Assembly: GCA_964609625.1 (NCBI GenBank)
Contig: CAZSRS010000031.1
Coordinates: 1-51,710 of the forward strand
DNA length: 51,710 nucleotides
DNA from: G963674665 sp964609625
Lineage (GTDB): Bacteria > Desulfobacterota > Desulfovibrionia > Desulfovibrionales > Desulfovibrionaceae
Direction of reading: 5' to 3'
Numbering within the stretch: position 1 is the first letter of the stretch; each line of letters opens with the position of its first letter. The position numbers and the translations under genes were made by a program. This document shows positions 40,559-48,731 of the stretch, in pieces. The notes under the pieces were generated by a model. That model was not told where the DNA came from. It searched no databases and saw only the letters and a program-made list of their open reading frames with translations.

Positions 40559-42176
40559 TGTCGTCCTCTGTCTTGGGTGCCGGGCGGCGGGGTGAGAGAA
40601 TGTCCCTGCCGGGCGCCGGAAAGGAGTTGTACAGCAGCCAAAATCCGGGCAACAGCTCGGCCACGCTGCCGGGGTTGGCCAATTCCAGGCCGGGGCGGGC
40701 GTAGGAAAGCAGGGCCAGGGCCATGCACCAGCGGGCGTCGGGCGCCACGAACGCCTGGCGGGCGGGCGCTTCCGTCTGTTTGCGCAGCGAGCAGACATTG
40801 TCTTCGAACTGGATGTCCAGACCGAGCAGGGTGGCAAGCTCCGTGCACGTGGCCTGTTCTGAGCCGAATTCGTCGACATCCATGTGCAGGCGCAGCCGCG
40901 CCGGATAACCTGTCTTCAGGGCCCTGTGCGCGGTCAGGGCAAAGGCCACCGGCAGCAGGTCCGAGGCGTGGGGCGGCAGGATATCGGTGTCATTGCCTCC
41001 GAGCATTGGAGTCGCCACCACCGTGCCGCCTCGCTGCTGGATGTTCAGGCCGGCGCTCTCGAGCATGATCCGGGCGTCGTGCCAGAGGGCCAAGTCTCCG
41101 GGCCAGGCACATTCGAGGCTCACGCTGCCGCCGGCCACTTTGGCAAAGGCGAACAACGTCGCCGCGATGAGAGGGTCCGGCGGGAGCATGGGATCGTGCG
41201 GCAAGATCAGGTCGGTGTGCAGCACTCTGCATCGCCCTGTTTCCAGAAGCACGTCCACGCCGCACTGTCTGAGCAACGTGGCGGTCAGACCGATCCTGGG
41301 CGAGAGTTCCTCCTCCCGCTCCGTGTCCCAGAGTAGGGAGAGGCCGTTGGGATACGTGGGCGCGGCCAGGCAAACGGCCATGAGGCAGTCCACAGGCGCG
41401 TTTTTGGGCGCCTTGACCGTATCGGGCAGGATACCCGAGGATTCGAGCCTGAAGGGCACACTGCTGGAGCCGGGGTGCATGAAGGCTATGCGGGCGCCGA
41501 GCTGGGGCAGAAAATGGCGCAAGAAGCTTAGGTCGGCCTGCTTCAGGGAGGAGCTGCCGGTGAAGCGTTGGGCTCCGGGTTTGCCAATGCAAGCTGCCAC
41601 GAGCAGAAGGAGGTTCAGCGTGTCCTCGCCGGCAAAGATGACGCCCTCGTCGAAATCGGCCTGGCCTTGGCCGCGGCCGTGCAGCCCCGCATCGTCCCAG
41701 AACAGGGAGGCGCCCGCCTGATTCAGCGCTTTGACCAGTTCCACAAAGCGGTCGTTGCGTACCGCGCCCGTAAGGGTGAAGGTACCTTGGGCCTGCGAGG
41801 CCAGCAGTGCCCAGAGCCTGGTGGTGAGAGTGCAGCCCGGTGCCGGGAGCGAAAGACGCATGGGTTCCTGCTTGGGAGCCAGGGTGAAGACCTTGGCGTC
41901 GCCCTGGGATTCCGACCTGGACTGCAGTTCTTGGGCCAGGGAGAAGATCTTCCGCCAGGCGCGCACATCGCTGCGGCTGGCAGCGGCGGCCTTGTCCCAG
42001 AGTTGCCAGAGGTCTTTCTCCAGGTCCAGCCACTGCTTGCGTTTGGCCTGGGAGGGGGCCTGGGGCCTGATCGCCGCCACGAGTGCGGCTCGTCTGGCTA
42101 AAAGGGCCGTAAGCTCCTGATCCAGAGAGCGCAACTCTTCCGCGCGAGATATATTGGGAATCGTATCTTTGGGCAT
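40521..42176 (-). CDS. degenerate EPSP-synthase-like protein with chorismate-mutase-like N-terminus
   Basis: The 551-aa protein seems to have two parts. Residues ~10-85 (AEELRSLDQELTALLARRAA, later DVRAWRKIFSLAQELQ) read like the helices of AroQ chorismate mutase. The rest follows the EPSP synthase fold: PGCTLTTRLWALLASQAQG aligns without gaps to the E. coli AroA segment PGSKSISNRALLLAALAEG, and GEDTLNLLLLVAAC to NAGTAMRPLAAALC. Key residues are replaced: Lys22, Ser23, Arg27 and probably Arg124. I infer a pseudoenzyme or a changed activity. The ATG lacks a clear ribosome-binding site. It is first in the operon with the 95-aa protein, acn and ppiD. Confidence 0.68.
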   Translation of the reverse strand: MPKDTIPNISRAEELRSLDQELTALLARRAALVAAIRPQAPSQAKRKQWLDLEKDLWQLWDKAAAASRSDVRAWRKIFSLAQELQSRSESQGDAKVFTLAPKQEPMRLSLPAPGCTLTTRLWALLASQAQGTFTLTGAVRNDRFVELVKALNQAGASLFWDDAGLHGRGQGQADFDEGVIFAGEDTLNLLLLVAACIGKPGAQRFTGSSSLKQADLSFLRHFLPQLGARIAFMHPGSSSVPFRLESSGILPDTVKAPKNAPVDCLMAVCLAAPTYPNGLSLLWDTEREEELSPRIGLTATLLRQCGVDVLLETGRCRVLHTDLILPHDPMLPPDPLIAATLFAFAKVAGGSVSLECAWPGDLALWHDARIMLESAGLNIQQRGGTVVATPMLGGNDTDILPPHASDLLPVAFALTAHRALKTGYPARLRLHMDVDEFGSEQATCTELATLLGLDIQFEDNVCSLRKQTEAPARQAFVAPDARWCMALALLSYARPGLELANPGSVAELLPGFWLLYNSFPAPGRDILSPRRPAPKTEDDNAQGKRRRRILL

Positions 42177-42274
42177 AGTGGTCAACAACGAAAAAAATTT
42201 TCATACACGCAATGATCGGCGTGGGCAAGCAGAACTTTTCAGGGTTTTTTGGGTCGTCCAGGAATAACAATGAT

Positions 42275-42826
42275 TCAATCGATGGGAGCGGCCCGTGGTG
42301 TGAAGGAAGAGGTTTCCGCGGGGTGGGCCCCATGTTCGGTGCTGGAGAAGCCCCGCCCTCCAGAGGCGTTGCGCAGGCGCTCCAGAACGTCGCCTCGCCA
42401 GCGTTCGGTTCTGCCCGAGCCGTTGGGATGCGTGGTCGAGCGGGTCAGGGTCTTGTCCGTGAAGTCACAGGTCAGATTGACGTGTTCGGATTCTCTGTTG
42501 AAACGAATGATGTACTGTTTGTGGCCGGATTGTTCCACGAGCAGTGCCAAGAGTGCCTGGGCCTGGGCTGTGTCGTCGAAAGAGTGGTCCTGGAGGCCGA
42601 GGTCGCGGAAGGCTTGGGTAGGAGTCGGTTGGAGGTGGGGCGCTCTTTCCTCCACCAAGCCGGCTTTGGGTAATCCCAGGAAATAGCCCAGGAAAAAGGC
42701 CGTCACGTGGCTCAGGGCGAGGAACAGGATGCCCGCGCCGAGGAGCAGGCCTCGGGTGCCTGGCAGGCCAAGGGGTTCACCCAGGGGTGCCTGCTCCTGG
42801 TTTTCCCTTGCCTCCTCGTCGGCCAT
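42275..42826 (-). CDS. single-pass membrane protein of unknown function
   Basis: From ATG 42826 the product is 183 aa: an acidic N-terminus (MADEEARENQEQAPL), one hydrophobic helix (GLLLGAGILFLALSHVTAFFLGYFLGL, split here for length) and a soluble C-terminal part. AAGGA lies 10 bases upstream. A GTG at 42985 would add 53 residues without a ribosome-binding site. I recognise no family. It is on the same strand as the EPSP-synthase-like gene, 98 bp upstream of it. Confidence 0.6.
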   Translation of the reverse strand: MADEEARENQEQAPLGEPLGLPGTRGLLLGAGILFLALSHVTAFFLGYFLGLPKAGLVEERAPHLQPTPTQAFRDLGLQDHSFDDTAQAQALLALLVEQSGHKQYIIRFNRESEHVNLTCDFTDKTLTRSTTHPNGSGRTERWRGDVLERLRNASGGRGFSSTEHGAHPAETSSFTPRAAPID

Positions 42827-43323
42827 GTGCGTGACGTCCTTGTCTTTCGGCAAGAAAGGGCTCCTGAACGGGGTTTCAAGCAATGGGTGCGGCATGTCAG
42901 GTGTCCGGCCAAGTGCTTCGAGGCGGGCGCGGACACCGGGAATATCTGTTTCGCCAGGATACCAGACTGTAAGGTTCGTGTCCACGCGCGGCCCGGATCA
43001 TGTTGATGGGGTGGCGGCAAACAGCACTGGTTTCATGCCAAAGACACTTAAAACATGCCCTGTGTTTTGAGTACCGCGATTTAGCGAAATCGTTGTCTCG
43101 CCATACGCTACGCGGATATCGCTCACGGAGCGACGTCCTGCCGTGCGACACCACGTTGCGTTCTTTGATGGCAACTAGCCGTAGGGTCGCTCAGGGGGCA
43201 GAACTGCACCGTCGTTTGGAAAACCGCTCCATTTTCGCCAGCAAATCCTTTGACACCGTGGCTGCCCGCCAGTACTATCCGTTTCTTCTCAATGGACCGC
43301 TTGCACAAGGAGTTATCAGGACA
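42827..43323. other. 497-bp intergenic region upstream of the aminotransferase operon
   Basis: No gene is supported. The right side holds a strong promoter (43250-43278). Elsewhere there is a 6-bp hairpin CGATTT-AGCG-AAATCG (43077-43092). The left part may encode an extended N-terminus of the minus-strand membrane protein. No riboswitch was recognised. Confidence 0.5.
43250..43278 (+). promoter_or_regulatory. strong sigma70 promoter for the aminotransferase-hom-apgM operon
   Basis: A consensus TTGACA (43250-43255), an ideal 17-bp spacer and TACTAT (43273-43278). The start site would be near 43285, leaving a leader of about 39 bases to ATG 43324. This is the best promoter in the window by inspection. 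Confidence 0.78.
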
Positions 43324-44523
43324 ATGAGCGAGGAAAAATTTCCAAGACTCAGGCGCCTGCCGCCTTACGTCTTCGCCGTGGTCAACGACCTCAAGATGCG
43401 GCTCAGGCGGCAGAATGTGGACATCGTGGATCTGGGCATGGGCAATCCGGACCTGCCTACCCCGCAGCATATCGTGGACAAGATGACCGAGGCGGCGCAG
43501 AAGCCGGTGAACCACCGATATTCGGTTTCCAGAGGCCTGCCAAACCTGCGCAAGGCCATCTGCGACTGGTACTACCGCCGCTACGACGTCTCCCTGGACC
43601 CGGAGACCGAGGCCATCGTGACCATGGGCGCCAAGGAAGGCCTCTCGCACTTGGCCATGGTCATGCTCTCCCCCGGCGACGTGGTCTTTGCCTCGGATCC
43701 CGCGTACCCCATCCACCCCTACGCCTCGATCATTTCCGGCGCGGACGTGCGGCGCATTCCCATCGGCAAGGGCCGGGACTTCTTCGAGGATCTGCTCCTG
43801 GCCACCCGACAGACCTGGCCCCAGCCCAAGGTCCTGATCATCTCCTACCCCCACAACCCCACCACCGAGGTCGTGGACCTGGAGTTTTTCCAGCGCATCG
43901 TGGACTTCGCCAAGGAGCACAAGATCTACGTCATCCACGACTTGGCCTACGCCGATTTGGTCTTCGACGGCTATACCGCCCCCAGCTTTCTGCAGGCCAA
44001 GGGCGCCAAGGACGTGGGCGTGGAGTTCTTCTCCCTGTCCAAGAGCTACTCCATGGCGGGGTGGCGCGTGGGCTTCTGCTGCGGCAACCGCGAGATGGTC
44101 CACGCCCTGACGCGCATCAAGAGCTACCTGGACTACGGTATCTTCCAGCCCATCCAGATCGCGGCCATCGTGGCGCTCAACGGCCCCCAGGAGTGTGTAC
44201 GCGAAATCGTGGACACCTACCGCCAGCGCCGGGACGTGCTCATCGAGGGCCTGAACCGCGCCGGCTGGGTGGTTGAGCCGCCCAAGGCCACCATGTTTGT
44301 CTGGGCCGAGATTCCCGAGCCCTTCAAGCATCTGGGATCCGTGGAGTTTTCCAAGCTGCTGCTCACCGAGGGGCACGTGGCGGTCTCCCCTGGCCTGGGT
44401 TTCGGCAACTATGGCGACGACCACGTGCGCTTCGCCCTGATCGAGAACCATCACCGCACGAATCAGGCCGTTCGCGGCATCAAGAAAGTCCTTTCCGGAG
44501 GTGGCTGTGTCCCAAAAGAATAG
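43324..44523 (+). CDS. class I/II PLP aminotransferase (AlaC/DapL-like)
   Basis: The 399-aa enzyme has the fold-type I features: NPDLPTP near the N-terminus, YSVSRGLPNLRKAICDWY, YPHNPTTE, and the Schiff-base Lys240 in SLSKSYSMAGWRVGF. The sequence is of the AlaC/YfdZ and LL-diaminopimelate aminotransferase group; which substrate is used cannot be decided here. It overlaps hom by 17 bp and probably acts in amino-acid synthesis with it. ATG 43324 has CAGGA upstream; upstream in-frame sequence contains the promoter. Confidence 0.9.
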   Translation: MSEEKFPRLRRLPPYVFAVVNDLKMRLRRQNVDIVDLGMGNPDLPTPQHIVDKMTEAAQKPVNHRYSVSRGLPNLRKAICDWYYRRYDVSLDPETEAIVTMGAKEGLSHLAMVMLSPGDVVFASDPAYPIHPYASIISGADVRRIPIGKGRDFFEDLLLATRQTWPQPKVLIISYPHNPTTEVVDLEFFQRIVDFAKEHKIYVIHDLAYADLVFDGYTAPSFLQAKGAKDVGVEFFSLSKSYSMAGWRVGFCCGNREMVHALTRIKSYLDYGIFQPIQIAAIVALNGPQECVREIVDTYRQRRDVLIEGLNRAGWVVEPPKATMFVWAEIPEPFKHLGSVEFSKLLLTEGHVAVSPGLGFGNYGDDHVRFALIENHHRTNQAVRGIKKVLSGGGCVPKE

Positions 44524-45808
44524 CGACCGCTCGGCGCCCCTGCGCATCGGCCTGGCTGGCATGGGCACGGTTGGAGGCGGCGTGGCCAGACTGCTGGCAG
44601 AAAACATGGACTGGCTCCGGCAGCGCACGGGGCGGGAGATTCGGCTCGTGGCCGCGGCCGATCGCGGCGAAGACAAGCGCCCCCTGGCCGAAAGGCTGGG
44701 CGCCCGGTTTCTCACCGATGCCGGGCCACTCACGTCCGATCCCGAGGTGGACGTGTTCATCGAACTCATCGGCGGCACCGGCCTGGCCAAGAAGCTGATC
44801 CAGGAGGCCCTGGCCAACGGAAAGCACGTGGTCACAGCCAACAAGGCCCTGCTGGCGGAGTACGGCGAGGAAATTTTTCCCCTGGCCGCGGAAAAGGGCC
44901 TGCATCTCGGTTTCGAGGCCAGCGTGGCCGGAGGCATCCCCACCCTGCAGACCATCAAGGAAAGCCTGGTGGCCAACAGGATCCACAAGGTCATGGGTAT
45001 CCTCAACGGCACGGCCAACTTCATCCTCACCGAGATGTCCAGCAGGGGCATGAAGTTCGGCGACGCCCTGGCCATGGCCCAGGAAAAGGGCTATGCAGAG
45101 GCCGACCCCACCCTGGACATCAAGGGCCTGGACGCCGCGCACAAGCTCATCCTGCTCATCCAGTTGACCTTTGGCCAGCGCTACCCCTACGACATACTCC
45201 CGGTCTGGGGCGTGGATCTGGTCACGCCCATGGATCTGAGCTTCGCCCGCGAGCTGGGCTACGAGATCAAACTCATCGCCCAGGCCCAAATGGTGGAGGG
45301 GCGCATTGAGGCCGGCGTGTTCCCCTGCCTCATCCCCCAGAGTTACCTCCTGGCTTCGGTGCAGGGCTCGTTCAACGCCATCCGCCTGGAGGGCAATGCC
45401 GGGCCGGTGATGCTCTATGGTCACGGCGCCGGAGACCTGCCAACGGCCAGCGCCGTGCTCGCCGACGTGGCCCAGATCGCCATGGGCCGGGCCCCCAACA
45501 ATTTGGGCTTCGTGGATCAGCCCCTGCCCATGGCCGAGGTCCTGGACCTGGAAGACGCGGTGTCCAAGCACTACCTGCGGCTGCACGTGCCGGACCGCGC
45601 AGGGGTGCTGCGCGACGTGGGCGGCATCATGGCCAAGTACGACATCAGCTTGGCCCAGGTGGTGCAGAAGGGCGAGGACGCGGGGCACGGCGTGCCCATC
45701 TTCTTCCTGACCCACGAGGCCAAGGCCCGGCAGGTGCACCAGGCCATGCGCGACATCGAATCCACGGGTCTGAACGTCGAGCCCATCATGCACTACAGGA
45801 TATTTTAG
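44507..45808 (+). CDS. hom: homoserine dehydrogenase (GTG start)
   Basis: The 433-aa enzyme reduces aspartate semialdehyde to homoserine. It has the Rossmann motif GLAGMGTVGGGVA (~15-27), VVTANKALLAEYG, the catalytic domain with GGIPTLQTIKESL and NGTANFILTEM, and a C-terminal ACT domain (~360-425) that would mediate feedback by threonine. GGAGG is 5 bases before GTG 44507, inside the end of the aminotransferase gene. A GTG at 44501 is an alternative. Confidence 0.94.
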   Translation: MSQKNSDRSAPLRIGLAGMGTVGGGVARLLAENMDWLRQRTGREIRLVAAADRGEDKRPLAERLGARFLTDAGPLTSDPEVDVFIELIGGTGLAKKLIQEALANGKHVVTANKALLAEYGEEIFPLAAEKGLHLGFEASVAGGIPTLQTIKESLVANRIHKVMGILNGTANFILTEMSSRGMKFGDALAMAQEKGYAEADPTLDIKGLDAAHKLILLIQLTFGQRYPYDILPVWGVDLVTPMDLSFARELGYEIKLIAQAQMVEGRIEAGVFPCLIPQSYLLASVQGSFNAIRLEGNAGPVMLYGHGAGDLPTASAVLADVAQIAMGRAPNNLGFVDQPLPMAEVLDLEDAVSKHYLRLHVPDRAGVLRDVGGIMAKYDISLAQVVQKGEDAGHGVPIFFLTHEAKARQVHQAMRDIESTGLNVEPIMHYRIF

Positions 45809-45827
45809 GGAAGAGAGACTGTTTTTC

Positions 45828-45864
45828 GAGGGAAAAACCTCTTGCAAGAGGTTCTTCCCCCTCG
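45828..45864 (+). repeat. long hairpin between hom and the ApgM-family gene
   Basis: The core AACCTCT-TGCA-AGAGGTT (45836-45853) is a perfect palindrome. It is extended by CGAGGGAAA on the left and TTCCCCCTCG on the right with two small bulges. It fills the 99-bp spacer and has no terminal T run. It could modulate or stabilise the downstream message. Confidence 0.55.
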
Positions 45865-45907
45865 GGCTCCCCCCGAAAAATCCTTTAACAATATACATAC
45901 CACCATC

Positions 45908-47095
45908 ATGCGCAAATTCCTGTTTCTCGTCGGCGACGGCATGGGCGATTGGCCCCTCGATGAACTCGGCGGCAAGACCGTGCTCCAGGCAGCCAGGACC
46001 CCGGCCATGGACGCTCTGGCCAGGTCAGGCATCGTGGGGCGTTGCCGCACCGTGCCCCAAGGGATGCCACCGGGCTCGGACGTGGCCAACATGGCGCTCA
46101 TGGGCTTCGACCCCGCCACCATGCACACGGGGCGCGGACCCATCGAGGCCGCGGCCCAGGGCATTGAACTCGGCCCCGACGACCTGGTCTGGCGTTGCAA
46201 CCTGGTGGACCTCACCAGCCTGGACGCCGACGGTACCATGCTGGACTATAGCGCGGGGCACATCGACACCAGAGAGGCCCGACTGCTGATCCTGGATCTT
46301 GTCCAGGAGATGGGCACCGAGCCCTTCGAACTGGTGCCCGGCGTGCAGTATCGTCACCTGCTCATCCATTGGGGGGGCGCGGCGTCCGAAGAGGCGCGGC
46401 TGGCCATCTCCCCCCCCCATGACATCCTGGACCAACCCATCCGCGCGGACGTGGAGCGCTACGCCTCCTGCCCCTTGTTCTGGGATTTCCTGCTGCGCGC
46501 GGCGCACAGACTGCAACGCAGGGAAAATACCACGCGGGCGCGTGCCCTTTGGCCATGGGGGCAGGGACGCGCCCTGCACCTGCCGGACTTCACGGAGACC
46601 TTCGGTCTGCGCGGGGGCGTGATCTCCGCCGTGGACCTGATCAAGGGCCTGGGCCGCGCCGCGGGCATGGAGGTGCTGGACGTAGCCGGCGCCACCGGCC
46701 TGCTGGATACCGACTACGAGGGCAAGGTCCAGGCTGCGCTGGATTTCCTCCAGCAGGGGGACTTCGTCTTCGTGCACGTGGAGGCTCCAGACGAATGCGG
46801 CCACGGCGGCAACGTCAAGGACAAGATCGAGGCCATCGAGCGCTTCGACGCGCGCATCGTCCGCCCCCTGGTTCAGGCGCTGCCCGAAGCCGGCGTGCTC
46901 CTGGCTTGCGACCACTTCACCCCCATAGTGGAGCGTACCCACGTGTCCGATCCCGTGCCCTTCGCCCTGTGCTGGCCTGGCTGCACGCCCAATGGCGCCC
47001 AGGCCTATGACGAGGCCAACGCCTTGGCCACGGGCCTGCTGCTCGAACCCGGACACTCCCTGCTGCCCTGGTGCCTGGAGCGGCTGAAGGGGTAA
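45908..47095 (+). CDS. apgM: ApgM-family phosphomutase-like protein, likely homoserine kinase
   Basis: The 395-aa protein is of the archaeal-type cofactor-independent phosphoglycerate mutase family in the alkaline-phosphatase superfamily: LVGDGMGDWPL (Asp10), nucleophile-like Ser57 in GSDVANMALMGFDP, HVEAPDECGHGGNVKDKI and DHFTPI. Members of this family in Desulfovibrio and Bacteroides have been reported to act as homoserine kinases, and its place right after hom fits threonine synthesis; no thrB is seen here. The glycolytic mutase role is the alternative. ATG 45908 is used. Confidence 0.85.
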   Translation: MRKFLFLVGDGMGDWPLDELGGKTVLQAARTPAMDALARSGIVGRCRTVPQGMPPGSDVANMALMGFDPATMHTGRGPIEAAAQGIELGPDDLVWRCNLVDLTSLDADGTMLDYSAGHIDTREARLLILDLVQEMGTEPFELVPGVQYRHLLIHWGGAASEEARLAISPPHDILDQPIRADVERYASCPLFWDFLLRAAHRLQRRENTTRARALWPWGQGRALHLPDFTETFGLRGGVISAVDLIKGLGRAAGMEVLDVAGATGLLDTDYEGKVQAALDFLQQGDFVFVHVEAPDECGHGGNVKDKIEAIERFDARIVRPLVQALPEAGVLLACDHFTPIVERTHVSDPVPFALCWPGCTPNGAQAYDEANALATGLLLEPGHSLLPWCLERLKG

Positions 47096-47117
47096 AGCAA
47101 GGATTTTCTGATGTGCG

Positions 47118-47150
47118 ACCCCGCACTCATCTTGCAGATGAGTGCGGGGT
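47118..47150 (+). terminator. 15-bp perfect stem after the ApgM-family gene
   Basis: ACCCCGCACTCATCT (47118-47132), loop TGC, AGATGAGTGCGGGGT (47136-47150). The stem is perfect but no T run follows (GGTGCTTG), so the call as a terminator is an inference from position and stability. Confidence 0.65.
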
Positions 47151-47186
47151 GGTGCTTGACGCAAACCGTGTTGCGGCGTACGCAAT

Positions 47187-47241
47187 GCCCTGGCTTATGT
47201 TGGAAATTGTATAGCTCCATACCCGGACCCTGACGTCCCCA
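47187..47241 (+). repeat. 55-bp direct repeat, left copy (gap edge)
   Basis: This sequence (GCCCTGGCTTATGTTG... to ...GACGTCCCCA) is identical to 47342-47396 and abuts the run of N exactly. See the gap entry: it looks like an overlap of contig ends. Confidence 0.9.
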
Positions 47242-47341
47242 NNNNNNNNNNNNNNNNNNNNNNNNNNNNNNNNNNNNNNNNNNNNNNNNNNNNNNNNNNN
47301 NNNNNNNNNNNNNNNNNNNNNNNNNNNNNNNNNNNNNNNNN
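47242..47341. other. scaffold gap of 100 N
   Basis: Exactly 100 undetermined bases, the conventional filler for a gap of unknown length. The 55 bases on each side are identical, which points to two contigs that share an end of one k-mer length (55). The true sequence may simply be one copy of the 55-mer, or a repeat containing it. Confidence 0.95.
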
Positions 47342-47396
47342 GCCCTGGCTTATGTTGGAAATTGTATAGCTCCATACCCGGACCCTGACGTCCCCA
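47342..47396 (+). repeat. 55-bp direct repeat, right copy (gap edge)
   Basis: Identical to 47187-47241 over all 55 bases and starting at the first determined base after the gap. Confidence 0.9.
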
Positions 47397-47464
47397 GGTA
47401 CTGCCCCCGTGCTCACACGCTGGGGGAGCGGTTTCGTTCGGACTTTTTCCATGGAGCTATCATC

Positions 47465-48562
47465 ATGGTTTTTCCCGACCTCATGGACCTTGGCTGGTCG
47501 TCCTTCTTCATCACGTCATTCGATTCCCTGAACGTCGGCGGCCTGGTGCCGGCGCGCGTGGCTCGCGCCGAGCGGGAGCGCTATCTCCTCCTGCACGGGC
47601 GCGGCGTGTCCCAGGCCGTGCTTGCCGGAAGAATGCGGCACGAGGCCCTCGGGCCCTGCTCCCTGCCCGTGGTGGGTGACTGGGTCGCGGCCTGGATCGC
47701 CAACGCCCCTGACAATTCCCGCTATTCCGGCACGGCGCGCGTCGAGGCGATCCTGCCGCGTCGCACTTTGCTCGAACGGCGGGCCTCCACTGGTGAAGGC
47801 GCCCGGCAACCCCTGGCGGCCAATGTGGATATGGTGCTGCTCGCGGCTGGACTGGATCACGACTTCAATCCACGTCGTCTGGAGCGCGGGGCCGCGCTGG
47901 CCCGGGAGGCCGGGGCAGAGCCCGTGGTCGTGCTGACTAAGACCGATTTGCGTCCGGACTGTGGCCGGGAGCTGGCGCGGGTCATGGCGGCCGTACCCGG
48001 CGCCCATGTCCTTGCATGCAGCGCCCGCACGGGCGAGGGGCTCGACGCGCTGCGCGCGCTCCTCGCTCCGGGTCTCACTGCGGTCCTGCTCGGCTCCTCG
48101 GGCGCGGGCAAGTCCACGCTTGTCAACAGTTTGCTCGGCAGTGAGCGCCAGTGCACGGCCCAGGTGCGCGAGGCTGATTCGCGCGGCAGGCACGCCACCA
48201 CGCACCGCGAGCTGTTTCTGCTGCCGGGCGGCGGGCTGCTCATCGACACGCCCGGCCTGCGCGCCTTCGGCCTCACGGGCGGGGAGGGCGTCGACAACCT
48301 CTTCGCGGACGTGGAGCGCTTCGCCGCCTCCTGTCGCTTCCGGGACTGTCGCCACGAGGCCGAACCCGGCTGCGGCGTCACAATGGCGGTGGAGCGCGGC
48401 GAACTCGCGCCCGAGCGCTACCGCTCCTACCTCAAACTGCGCGGCGAGGCCGAGCGCATGGAGCGCATGAAGGGGGGCGCGCCGGACCTGGAAGGAAAAC
48501 GCCGCGGCAAGGAGTTGAGCAAACTGCTGAAGCGCTACGCGCGGATGGAACCCAAGCGCTGA
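47465..48562 (+). CDS. rsgA: small ribosomal subunit-dependent GTPase RsgA
   Basis: The 365-aa protein is a circularly permuted GTPase that helps late 30S maturation. An OB-fold (~25-110) comes first, then the G4 motif TKTD (158-161), G1 GSSGAGKS (210-217) and G3 DTPGLR (261-266), in the permuted order, and a zinc site (Cys290, Cys295, His297, Cys303) followed by a basic tail. ATG 47465 lies 12 bases after GGAG. It stands alone downstream of the scaffold gap. Confidence 0.95.
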   Translation: MVFPDLMDLGWSSFFITSFDSLNVGGLVPARVARAERERYLLLHGRGVSQAVLAGRMRHEALGPCSLPVVGDWVAAWIANAPDNSRYSGTARVEAILPRRTLLERRASTGEGARQPLAANVDMVLLAAGLDHDFNPRRLERGAALAREAGAEPVVVLTKTDLRPDCGRELARVMAAVPGAHVLACSARTGEGLDALRALLAPGLTAVLLGSSGAGKSTLVNSLLGSERQCTAQVREADSRGRHATTHRELFLLPGGGLLIDTPGLRAFGLTGGEGVDNLFADVERFAASCRFRDCRHEAEPGCGVTMAVERGELAPERYRSYLKLRGEAERMERMKGGAPDLEGKRRGKELSKLLKRYARMEPKR

Positions 48563-48567
48563 GCGCA

Positions 48568-48638
48568 TCGGCGAAAGCGTGGTTTCGCCTGCGCTCACGC
48601 GGGCGGGCGCCCCATCCTGGGGCGCGTTTTCATCCCCC
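48568..48638 (+). repeat. 71-bp structured element, copy 1
   Basis: This begins 6 bp after the rsgA stop. It holds hairpin A (GGCGAAA-GCGTGG-TTTCGCC, 48570-48589) and terminator hairpin B (48607-48625 then TTTT). It matches copy 2 (48732-48802) in 69 of 71 positions. The loop GCGTG of hairpin A can also pair with CACGC at 48596-48600. Confidence 0.85.
48607..48630 (+). terminator. rsgA: intrinsic terminator after rsgA (copy 1)
   Basis: GCGCCCCA (48607-48614), loop TCC, TGGGGCGC (48618-48625), then GTTTTC. Oriented to end the rsgA transcript. Confidence 0.82.
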
Positions 48639-48697
48639 ATTCTAAGGACATGAGAAGACCGGGGGGAAACCTATCTGTTGTACCAGATGACGCCCAC

Positions 48698-48716
48698 GCA
48701 CCACTTCCTGTGGTGC
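48698..48716. repeat. 7-bp hairpin between the two elements
   Basis: GCACCAC (48698-48704), loop TTCCT, GTGGTGC (48710-48716), perfect. It is not part of the 71-bp repeat. Confidence 0.5.
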
Positions 48717-48731
48717 GATGGGCTGATCGCT

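Larger units (their letters stand above)
47096..47464. other. 369-bp spacer holding the scaffold gap
   Basis: The stretch between the ApgM-family and rsgA genes has the 15-bp stem, 100 undetermined bases, and a 55-bp sequence present on both sides of them. No gene is supported in the determined part. Confidence 0.8.

Noticed and set aside
47242..47341. Insertion sequence or repeat in the gap
   Set aside because: Direct repeats flank the gap, but 55 bp is far longer than a target-site duplication and equals a common assembler k-mer, so an overlap artefact is the simpler reading.
47516..48640. 374-codon minus-strand frame opposite rsgA
   Set aside because: RsgA motifs are complete on the plus strand, and the minus frame passes through the terminator element.
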